Below are positions 1-5,832 of a stretch of 14,041 bases of DNA, piece after piece. Both the position numbers and the translations under genes were made by a program. The notes under the pieces are model-generated. The model was given only the letters and a program-made list of their open reading frames with translations, made no database searches and was not told the DNA's origin. The DNA comes from an uncultured Verrucomicrobiales bacterium (GTDB lineage Bacteria > Verrucomicrobiota > Verrucomicrobiia > Verrucomicrobiales > Akkermansiaceae): NCBI GenBank assembly GCA_937916135.1, contig CALFTQ010000120.1:1-14041 (forward strand), written 5' to 3'. Position 1 is the first letter of the stretch; every line of letters starts with the position of its first letter.

Positions 1-542
1 TCGCCGGCGGTGTGGCCGTCATCAAGGTCGGTGCTGCCACTGAGACCGAGATGAAGGAGAAGAAGGACCGCGTGGACGACGCCCTGCATGCCACCCGCGC
101 TGCGGTGGAGGAAGGCATCGTACCCGGCGGTGGTGTGGCCCTCATCCGCGCCCAGAAGGCCGTTTGCGGCCTGAACCTCAGCGGCGATGAAGCCACCGGC
201 GCCGCCATCGTGTACCGCGCCGTGGAATCCCCGCTCCGCCAGCTCGTGGCCAACGCCGGCCGCGAAGCCGCCCTCATCGTGGAGAAGGTAAAGAACCTTG
301 ATGCCCCCACCATGGGCTACAACGTCGTGACCGATGAATACGAGGACCTCCTTGTCTCCGGCGTGGTGGACCCCACCAAGGTGACCCGTTCCGCCCTGCA
401 GAACGCCGCCTCCATCGCCGGCCTCATGCTCACCACCGAATGCCTCATCACCGACCTCCCCGAGCCCAAGTCCTGCTCCTGCGGCAGCCACGGCGGCGCC
501 GGCGACATGGGCGGAATGGGTGGCATGGGCGGCATGATGTAA
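1..542 (+). CDS. groEL: Chaperonin GroEL (Hsp60), C-terminal part, 5' end outside the window
   Basis: GroEL is the ATP-driven cytosolic chaperonin that folds proteins in a double-ring chamber with GroES. The frame is open from base 3 and reads AGGVAVIKVGAATE, followed by the hallmark motifs KDRVDDALHATRAAVEEG and VPGGGVALIRA. The normal equatorial-domain ending follows (GYNVVTDEYEDL, GVVDPTKVTRSALQNAASIAG, then TTECLITDLPE). The product ends in the flexible GGM-repeat tail (GGMGGMGGMM) typical of GroEL. About 180 residues are present, roughly the last third of the usual 540 or so. Just before the GGM tail is an unusual cysteine- and histidine-containing stretch, KSCSCGSHGG, where many GroELs have acidic or alanine-rich residues. 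Codons are strongly GC-rich, unlike the genes from 812 onward. Transcription probably ends at the hairpin at 755-787. Family assignment is certain; paralogue identity cannot be judged from this part alone. Confidence 0.97.
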   Translation, partial: AGGVAVIKVGAATETEMKEKKDRVDDALHATRAAVEEGIVPGGGVALIRAQKAVCGLNLSGDEATGAAIVYRAVESPLRQLVANAGREAALIVEKVKNLDAPTMGYNVVTDEYEDLLVSGVVDPTKVTRSALQNAASIAGLMLTTECLITDLPEPKSCSCGSHGGAGDMGGMGGMGGMM

Positions 543-570
543 GCACCCATCCACTGAGGACGCAGTCCGA

Positions 571-656
571 AATTTCACTGAGCGAGCCCCGGCGAACGAA
601 GTTTCACTGATAAGGAACGCTTAGCAATTTCACCGACCGCAGGGAGATTTCACTTC
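571..656. repeat. Four short direct repeats of the form RWTTTCACYGA
   Basis: Copies start at 571 (AATTTCACTGA), 600 (AGTTTCACTGA), 626 (AATTTCACCGA) and 646 (GATTTCACTTC). Distances between starts are 29, 26 and 20 bases. The last copy runs into a hairpin at 654-670. They lie in the non-coding spacer after groEL. The unequal spacing argues against a CRISPR. Function unknown. Confidence 0.6.
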
Positions 657-670
657 GCACCCTGTGCGAA
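654..670. other. Small perfect hairpin in the post-groEL spacer
   Basis: TTCGCAC (654-660), a 3-base loop CCT and GTGCGAA (664-670) form a 7-bp perfect stem. No T-tract follows, so it is unlikely to terminate by itself. It may be part of the TTTCAC repeat element. Confidence 0.4.
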
Positions 671-754
671 ATAAATCCCAGCCTCAGATACCAACCTTAA
701 AAATCCCAACAACCCAAGTCAGAGTAATTTACTCATAACACTGCCCAACAACCC

Positions 755-794
755 AGCGGCGCATCTACGCCACGTAGATGCGCCGCTATCTTTT
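755..794 (+). terminator. Intrinsic terminator downstream of groEL
   Basis: AGCGGCGCATCTACG (755-769), loop CCA (770-772) and CGTAGATGCGCCGCT (773-787) form a perfect 15-bp GC-rich stem, followed by ATCTTTT. The T-run is short but the stem is very strong. It lies 212 bases after the groEL stop and 17 bases before the next start. It therefore insulates groEL from the accessory genes and marks roughly where host-like composition ends. Confidence 0.7.
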
Positions 795-811
795 GAAGCC
801 CCGACTCCGCA

Positions 812-1321
812 ATGAAATCAGAATACAATAAGGATAGCCAAAAGGCATATGTGAAGGCAATACTTACTTCGTGCCTGCAGGGTAAGACAATTTCTTGTAT
901 AGCTCAGAAAATAGGTGTAAGTGCAGGCACTCTTTCCTCTTGGAAAAATGGACGGACTGTTCCAAGCGAAGATAAGTGGAACAGGTGTGCAGCAGTTCTT
1001 GGGTTTAGTCCCAGAGGCTTGTACACAACCATCGATAATGAATCTGATGATTCGTTTGAAACGATTCGACAAGCTGCTGTTCGTATGGATGTTTCAACCT
1101 ATGAGATGATAAAAATGGGACGAGAGAGCATAGTCCATGCTTTCAATCACGAACAGTTATACGATATCAGAGAGATGAATGCAGTGTTGGAAAAATCTCG
1201 TGATGGAACGTATGTGGCGGCATATCCGATAGATTTTGACCCAGCTGAGGCCGATAAGAAACTCGATTCTGTTGTAGAACGAGTGTTTGGACATTTGGAT
1301 GAAGATGAACAAGGAGCATAA
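812..1321 (+). CDS. XRE-type helix-turn-helix protein, 169 aa
   Basis: A putative DNA-binding protein. Residues about 24-64 read as an XRE/Cro-like helix-turn-helix: KTISCIAQKIGVSAGTLSSW, then the usual NGR turn, and a further helix KWNRCAAVLG. The remaining 100 residues are charged and mainly helical with no motif I recognise. The start at 812 is preceded by a pyrimidine-rich CCCCGACTCCGCA and has no Shine-Dalgarno. A 13-bp palindrome, GAGTAAtTTACTC (722-734), lies upstream and could be an operator, but no clear promoter was identified. The gene ends 14 bases before the next start on the same strand, so the two probably form an operon. It may regulate that neighbour or act with it. Codon use is AT-rich, unlike groEL, which suggests transfer. 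Confidence 0.8.
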   Translation: MKSEYNKDSQKAYVKAILTSCLQGKTISCIAQKIGVSAGTLSSWKNGRTVPSEDKWNRCAAVLGFSPRGLYTTIDNESDDSFETIRQAAVRMDVSTYEMIKMGRESIVHAFNHEQLYDIREMNAVLEKSRDGTYVAAYPIDFDPAEADKKLDSVVERVFGHLDEDEQGA

Positions 1322-1335
1322 TTTTTTATACCACT

Positions 1336-2277
1336 ATGAAAAATAACAACCAAGAAAAGGAATGCGATGAAAATGCATCATCTGTCATGATGTGGTTAAG
1401 CATAATAGGATCGGTCATCATTGTTGTGGTGGGAGTATGCGTGTACCCCTATGTTTTACGATTTTTCGTTGGTTGCAAGGATGTGAATATTCTCGGGCCA
1501 TACGGTGATATGTATGGCCCTTTGAATCCTTTAGTTTCGGCGTTTGCTTTTATTGCCCTTGTCTATTCGTTAAGCATGCAGGGACGTCAGCTAAAGCTCC
1601 AACGAAAGGATTTACAGAATCAGCGTGAGGATTTGGCCCTTCAACGCAAGGAAATGGAAAAGCAACGTGAGGTAAGTGAGGCTCAAACTAGGCAATTTGA
1701 AGCGCAAGTTGAGCTGGCTGAAAAAGGCCAAAAGATAGATGAATTGTATAAGCGTCTGACGATTGTTGTTCAGTTAGCTGAGGCGGTAGTATTTGCAAGT
1801 ATAAATACATCGATTTCGTCTGAGGCTAGACGACAAGAGTCTGAGTTTAGTGAAAAAGCTACTCGAGCAATAATATTGATTCACAATAATTTAATAAGTA
1901 TTTTGCGAACTGTTGAAAAAGATGCTAAATTATTGCAAACTAAGAAATTGTATATTTACGACAGATTTTTAAATATAGAACGTTGGCTTGGCGCGACGTT
2001 GAATGTTCTTCAATATGTTCGACACAATTTTGATGAAGAGGAAGCTGTAGAATATGCCAAGATGATAATGTCCACCTGTTCTAATTCACAGAAGTTCCTT
2101 GTGTATACATTTGCTGGAGCTGACAACCATGAACGCGGAGAGGAAATTCGTTCTTTTTTAACTGAAAAACAGATTATACCACATGAAATAATACTTGATA
2201 TTTTATATGATAACAGATTTAGAGAAAACTTGGATGAACTTTTATTATTAATGAATACTAGAAAAGTAGGTAGATAA
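1336..2277 (+). CDS. Two-transmembrane coiled-coil protein, putative abortive-infection-like (putAbiC-like)
   Basis: A 313-aa inner-membrane protein. Residues about 17-44 form a first hydrophobic segment. Residues 54-82 carry GPYGDMYGPLNPLVSAFAF and a second hydrophobic segment. Residues about 83-135 are a Q/E/K/R-rich coiled coil (KLQRKDLQNQREDLALQRKE), and the cytosolic part is helical to the end. The arrangement TM, short loop with G-x-x-GD-x-x-G-x-x-N, TM, coiled coil is what I know from proteins annotated as putative phage abortive infection proteins (putAbiC) and related defence-associated membrane proteins. Match to the family is by motif only; a role in phage defence is inference. It follows the HTH gene by 14 bases and ends before the terminator at 2301. 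No Shine-Dalgarno precedes the start. The composition is AT-rich. Confidence 0.8.
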   Translation: MKNNNQEKECDENASSVMMWLSIIGSVIIVVVGVCVYPYVLRFFVGCKDVNILGPYGDMYGPLNPLVSAFAFIALVYSLSMQGRQLKLQRKDLQNQREDLALQRKEMEKQREVSEAQTRQFEAQVELAEKGQKIDELYKRLTIVVQLAEAVVFASINTSISSEARRQESEFSEKATRAIILIHNNLISILRTVEKDAKLLQTKKLYIYDRFLNIERWLGATLNVLQYVRHNFDEEEAVEYAKMIMSTCSNSQKFLVYTFAGADNHERGEEIRSFLTEKQIIPHEIILDILYDNRFRENLDELLLLMNTRKVGR

Positions 2278-2300
2278 GAGGCTTGATAATAAACACTCTC

Positions 2301-2336
2301 GGTGGGCTAATCTGTTTCAGACAAATCCACCTTTTT
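2301..2336 (+). terminator. Putative intrinsic terminator of the 812-2277 operon
   Basis: An outer stem GGTGG (2301-2305) with CCACC (2327-2331), an inner stem TCTG/CAGA (2311-2314 and 2318-2321), then TTTTT (2332-2336). The stem is interrupted, but the T-run follows directly. It lies 24 bases after the stop at 2277. Confidence 0.5.
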
Positions 2337-2360
2337 AATGTCATCTTGTTTAAGCAAAAA

Positions 2361-2666
2361 TTAGCCTCGCTTAATCTTCAGTGCATCTGCTAGCAGCTGT
2401 GCCACCAGTTCATCGATGCTGATGTTGGCAGTTGCTGCCCAGGTGGTGAGAAGTGGCTCATACTCGTGGGGAAGAGTGACAGAGAGACCTTTATTGTGCC
2501 GTTCCATCAAATCGGCTATTCGGGCAGCTAGACGAGGTGTCAGCGGTTTGGTGCCAGCCAGAACCGGACAGAGTGCTTTGTAGTTTACATGCAGTTTGTC
2601 TGCAAGCTCACGGCGGCTGATTCCGTGAGCCTTCTGCCACTCGATGATTTCTTCCAATGTTGGCAT
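2361..2666 (-). CDS. Small repressor-like protein: XRE helix-turn-helix plus ribbon-helix-helix-like C-terminus
   Basis: A 101-aa putative transcription factor. Residues about 15-55 form a helix-turn-helix (ISRRELADKLHVNYKALCPV, then a further helix RLAARIADLME). Residues 61-98 begin with a beta-strand-like LSVTLP, followed by two helices (EYEPLLTTWAATANI and SIDELVAQLLADALK). This looks like a ribbon-helix-helix fold, so the protein may carry two DNA-binding or dimerisation units. The upstream region holds three copies of a 16-bp palindrome (2678, 2708 and 2794). The nearest begins 12 bases before the start codon and overlaps a CATAAT box on the minus strand, consistent with autoregulation. 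The gene is divergent from the 151-aa gene at 2844. The start lacks a Shine-Dalgarno; TCTCCCC precedes it. It could be a phage-type repressor or a toxin-antitoxin-type regulator. DNA binding is well supported by motif; the target is inferred from the sites. Confidence 0.8.
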   Translation of the reverse strand: MPTLEEIIEWQKAHGISRRELADKLHVNYKALCPVLAGTKPLTPRLAARIADLMERHNKGLSVTLPHEYEPLLTTWAATANISIDELVAQLLADALKIKRG

Positions 2667-2677
2667 GGGGAGATTCT

Positions 2678-2693
2678 ATCCATTATGATGGAC
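2678..2693. promoter_or_regulatory. Operator-like palindrome 1, ATCCAT-TATG-ATGGAC
   Basis: A near-perfect inverted repeat with 6-bp arms and 4-bp centre, one base off the consensus ATCCAT-N4-ATGGAT. It overlaps CATAAT on the minus strand, upstream of the repressor start, which is where an autoregulatory site would be expected. Confidence 0.7.
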
Positions 2694-2707
2694 GTATGCA
2701 AGAGAAA

Positions 2708-2723
2708 ATCCATATTGATGGAT
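2708..2723. promoter_or_regulatory. Operator-like palindrome 2, ATCCAT-ATTG-ATGGAT
   Basis: A perfect copy of the same 16-bp palindrome, start to start 30 bases from copy 1. That is close to three helical turns, so both copies would face the same side of the DNA and could bind cooperating dimers. Confidence 0.75.
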
Positions 2724-2754
2724 GGTAAAATCTGGCAGAAGAGAAATATAAAGA

Positions 2755-2783
2755 TTGACGAATCTCGAAAACTGGGTTATATT
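2755..2783 (+). promoter_or_regulatory. Sigma-70-type promoter of the 151-aa gene
   Basis: TTGACG (2755-2760), a 17-base spacer and TATATT (2778-2783). This is one of the best matches to the consensus in the window. The predicted start of transcription is about 2790, immediately before operator copy 3, leaving a leader of about 54 bases to the ATG at 2844. Confidence 0.7.
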
Positions 2784-2793
2784 CTTTCAAGAA

Positions 2794-2809
2794 ATCCATA
2801 AAAATGGAT
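2794..2809. promoter_or_regulatory. Operator-like palindrome 3, ATCCAT-AAAA-ATGGAT
   Basis: A perfect third copy of the 16-bp palindrome, 86 bases from copy 2 (start to start). It lies just downstream of the predicted start of transcription of the 151-aa gene. A bound repressor here would block initiation or early elongation, and looping to copies 1 and 2 is possible. Confidence 0.75.
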
Positions 2810-2843
2810 TAAAGTGATGCAAAATGTCTGAAAAGGGGGAATT

Positions 2844-3299
2844 ATGAATTACCATTATTGCTTGAAAAACTTTGAATGCTGCATGGATGAGAACGGATGC
2901 CGATACATGATGCTTGCCTTGTATAAGGACGGCGAGTTGGAGTCCATCGAGCGCGTTTATGAGCCTGAGCCGGATTCCTATTTTGAGTTTTGTCAGGACA
3001 TTCGCCATGGTCAATACTGCGCCTTTGACGTACTGGCCGACTACATGGGCGAGGATGCCGCATTCTTCAGAATCGATGAGTATTGTTTTGAACCGTGTTG
3101 GGAGTTTCCGGGGCAACTGTTCATCATTGATGGCGAGTCATACGATGATATGCTGGGATTGCTCAGGCAAGCCCACCCTATGCCGAAGAATAAGGTTCCC
3201 GGAAAGATGGATTTGCAATTACACACTCTTCCGGAAAGTGTTTTATGGGATGAGGAAGGCTTCAAACGATTCGAAAAGTGCTTTGGCCCGGGGGTGTAG
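2844..3299 (+). CDS. Unrecognised acidic, cysteine-rich protein, 151 aa
   Basis: I do not recognise a family. The protein has no signal peptide or membrane segment. It is strongly acidic (about 30 Asp/Glu against about 13 Lys/Arg) and contains nine cysteines in 151 residues, including a CC pair at residues 12-13. Aromatic residues are frequent (DSYFEFCQD, EYCFEPCWEF). The start at 2844 is well supported by an adjacent purine run AAAAGGGGGA (2831-2840), a good Shine-Dalgarno by the standards of this window, and by the promoter at 2755-2783. Operator copy 3 sits between promoter and gene, so the divergent repressor at 2361-2666 probably controls it. High negative charge could fit a DNA mimic or anti-restriction protein, and the cysteines could fit metal binding; neither is shown. 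It is expected to be switched off in normal growth. Confidence 0.75.
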   Translation: MNYHYCLKNFECCMDENGCRYMMLALYKDGELESIERVYEPEPDSYFEFCQDIRHGQYCAFDVLADYMGEDAAFFRIDEYCFEPCWEFPGQLFIIDGESYDDMLGLLRQAHPMPKNKVPGKMDLQLHTLPESVLWDEEGFKRFEKCFGPGV

Positions 3300-3432
3300 G
3301 TTTATGTTTTTAGAAAGTAGGGCAATATCCTTAATTTTGTCGGCGTAAGCTTTTCTCACATCTGGATTGTCGAGTCCGGTGTGAGTGTGCGTGCGAGCGA
3401 GACCCGCATAATGAACAAGATGAAAATAGTTG

Positions 3433-3461
3433 ATGACATTGTTACGGTAATGTGGTAAGAT
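3433..3461 (+). promoter_or_regulatory. Promoter of the nuclease-DGQHR gene, with extended -10
   Basis: ATGACA (3433-3438), a 17-base spacer and TAAGAT (3456-3461), with TGG directly before the -10 (extended -10 TGGTAAGAT). Predicted transcription start is about 3468. The ATG at 3460 lies inside the -10 box, which argues for a translation start further downstream. Confidence 0.55.
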
Positions 3462-3507
3462 GCTCATCGGAGATAGTGTGATATCTCGTCAAACTATAGT
3501 GAGAATT

Positions 3508-5832
3508 ATGTCCATGCCCAATATAGAAGGTAACTTTTTTTCTAGCAAACTTGCAACAGGTACAACCATTGCAGACTTGAAAAAGATAAAGAAAAGTACT
3601 CATGTAACAGAGTTCATCGATGTGCATGAACGCTCTGAGAGGGAAGAAAAGGGCTGGACGATTGAGGAGCGAAAAGGCTGGAAAAAGAAGCTAGTTGCGA
3701 AACGAGAGAAACCTCACAATGACTATTTCGAGGATTCTGTTTGGTGTTTATTTGCCGACATGGGATTTCTGTATCTGAATGCTGATAGACGATTAAAAAT
3801 ACCATATGGTCGAGATATGGAAAATTCATCTACCAGAAAGCAAATAGACGTTTTTGCCGCTGATTCTGAGTCTGTTTTTTTGGTTGAATGCAAATCAGCA
3901 GCAGAAGAGAACAAAAGAGGTAACTTTAAGACCGACATTGAGGCAATAATCGGTTATAGAGGTCAGATGATAGAAAATATCAAATCTGAATTTCCGATGT
4001 TTGCTGATCATAATTTTAAACTTATTTTTGCAACGTCTAACTATGTTGTTGGACAAAATGATGTTGAGCGAATGCAGAAACATGGTATATACCATTTTAC
4101 TGCGGATGCGCTCAAATACTATAGAGAACTCGTTAATCATATTGGCATAGCTGCACGATATCAGTTTTTAGCGAATGTTTTTAAAGGAAAATCCGTGAAA
4201 ATGGATACATCTGTTCCTGCTATACGCGGTACTATGGGAGGGAAAACATATTATGCCTTTGCGATAGAACCCAGTAAATTGTTAAAAATCAGCCGCGTTT
4301 TACATAAGAGCATCAAACCAGATGTGGAGGATAGAACATACCAGAGAATAATTAAAAAGGGCAGATTGTCGGAAATTCGCCAGTTCATCAATGAGGGCGG
4401 ATATTTTCCCAACACTCTTCTAATAAATATTTCATCCAATACGGAATTGAAATTTGAACCAGTAGGGAAAAATGCACAAAAGATGAATTCTCCGACTCGC
4501 TTGGGAATACTAAAATTGCCGAGTGAATATGGTTGCGCATATATAATTGATGGTCAGCATAGATTGTACGGATACATCGGAACCAAGTATGCAGAAACAA
4601 ATACGATACCTGTTATATTATTCGAGGGCCTTGACGGTACAGAGCAGGTGAAATTGTTCATGGAGATTAATGAGAAGCAAAAATCGGTTCCAAAGAATCT
4701 ACAACATGTATTGAATGCGGATTTATTGTGGGATGATAAAGATGCAAACAAACGAGTTAAGGCTCTAAAACTGCATATAGCACAACAGTTAGGTGATAAG
4801 ACATACTCTCCTCTGTATAACCGAGTTAATCAATGCGAGGAGTCCACGTCTGATGGCAAGTACATTACCATTGACACAATTTTAGGCGCATTAGATTCTT
4901 CATGCTTTTTTAATAAGTATAAGAAGAATAAACCGTCAGAGTATGGTTATATGGACAAAGGCGACAACAAAGATACGTTGAGCCTCGTCTTACCCTTTCT
5001 CATGGCGGGGTTAACCTATATGTATGAAAAGTGCCCGCGACAGTGGGTCATGGAGGAAGATGGCTTTTTTGCTAGTAATCGTGGAGTGGGTGCATTTTTA
5101 CGTATCATGAGCGATGTTGCGAGGACGTTGAAGTCGAGAGGGTTTGAGTTGCTTAATTGCAAGGTCGATGAGTATACTGAAGAGGTTTATAAGTATTTGC
5201 ACCCTCTAGCCGTATACTTCGTCAACATGACTCCTGATGAACGGGAAAAACTGGAGACCCGTTATGGCTCGAAATATGGTCAAGGTGGTCCCGTGAAATA
5301 TTGGAGAAGTCTGCAACGTGTAATAAAGAATGAAAGAGCAGACTTCGTAGCAATGGGACTAGAAGAGTTCGAAGCTTCTAAGATGCTTAAGTATAATGAT
5401 GAAACAGCTAGAATGCTTTCCGAAGTCCTTGACCGTATGAGAAAGGTGTGCTCAAAGGTTCTGATTTCGAACTGTGGCGTTGGCGATGCGTGGGTTATGA
5501 AGTTTGGTATGCCGCTAAATATTTACAACTCGTGTCAGAATAAGTCGACGAAGTATAAAGCTGAAACAGGGCAGGAAAAAGGACTAGAAGAGTTTCTCTC
5601 ATATGAAGACATTAAGAGTATAGCCTCATACAAAGATAACTGGGGAAAATATTATCAGTCAATTTTTACGTTGCTCGAGCCACAATATGCCAAAGGCGCA
5701 AAAACGCAAAAACTTGCGTGGTTGGATCGGTTGAATGATATCGAAAAACAAATCGCAAAAAAGATAAGCGTCTCCCAAGAGGACTATGAATTTGTCGTTC
5801 GCTTGAGGAATAACTGGTTACCAACTTTATAA
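3508..5832 (+). CDS. PD-(D/E)xK nuclease fused to a DGQHR (DndB-like) domain
   Basis: A 774-aa putative DNA-processing enzyme; the frame stays open upstream to an ATG at 3460. I prefer 3508 because 3460 lies inside the predicted -10 box and AGTGAGA precedes 3508; an ATG at 3514 is also possible. Residues about 60-200 resemble a restriction-endonuclease-like fold: a helix with FEDSVWCLFADMG, then KQIDVFAADSE and FLVECKSAAE, giving the D-(12)-E-x-K catalytic pattern (D114, E127, K129). Residues about 230-430 form the DGQHR domain, with IIDGQHRLYGY (DGQHR at 348-352) and the companion motif EINEKQKSVPK. This domain is known from DndB, regulator of phosphorothioate DNA modification, and from standalone DGQHR proteins. 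The last 90 residues look like a HEPN/Swt1-type helical domain without catalytic R-N-x-H. The gene overlaps the convergent methylase by 6 bases, suggesting a shared module. Restriction or sensing of modified DNA is inference. Confidence 0.85.
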   Translation: MSMPNIEGNFFSSKLATGTTIADLKKIKKSTHVTEFIDVHERSEREEKGWTIEERKGWKKKLVAKREKPHNDYFEDSVWCLFADMGFLYLNADRRLKIPYGRDMENSSTRKQIDVFAADSESVFLVECKSAAEENKRGNFKTDIEAIIGYRGQMIENIKSEFPMFADHNFKLIFATSNYVVGQNDVERMQKHGIYHFTADALKYYRELVNHIGIAARYQFLANVFKGKSVKMDTSVPAIRGTMGGKTYYAFAIEPSKLLKISRVLHKSIKPDVEDRTYQRIIKKGRLSEIRQFINEGGYFPNTLLINISSNTELKFEPVGKNAQKMNSPTRLGILKLPSEYGCAYIIDGQHRLYGYIGTKYAETNTIPVILFEGLDGTEQVKLFMEINEKQKSVPKNLQHVLNADLLWDDKDANKRVKALKLHIAQQLGDKTYSPLYNRVNQCEESTSDGKYITIDTILGALDSSCFFNKYKKNKPSEYGYMDKGDNKDTLSLVLPFLMAGLTYMYEKCPRQWVMEEDGFFASNRGVGAFLRIMSDVARTLKSRGFELLNCKVDEYTEEVYKYLHPLAVYFVNMTPDEREKLETRYGSKYGQGGPVKYWRSLQRVIKNERADFVAMGLEEFEASKMLKYNDETARMLSEVLDRMRKVCSKVLISNCGVGDAWVMKFGMPLNIYNSCQNKSTKYKAETGQEKGLEEFLSYEDIKSIASYKDNWGKYYQSIFTLLEPQYAKGAKTQKLAWLDRLNDIEKQIAKKISVSQEDYEFVVRLRNNWLPTL

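Noticed and set aside
571..656. CRISPR array
   Set aside because: Repeats are only 11 bases and spacing varies from 20 to 29; no cas genes.
2914..3348. 144-codon plus-strand frame overlapping the 151-aa gene
   Set aside because: Out of frame with the promoter/ribosome-site-supported start at 2844 and has unnatural composition (many Ser, Arg, Cys, Met).
3243..3467. 74-codon minus-strand frame between the 151-aa gene and the DGQHR gene
   Set aside because: It overlaps the end of the better supported 151-aa gene by 57 bases, contains a GT-repeat-derived THTHT run, and its 5' end lies in the promoter of the next gene. A real small gene is not fully excluded.
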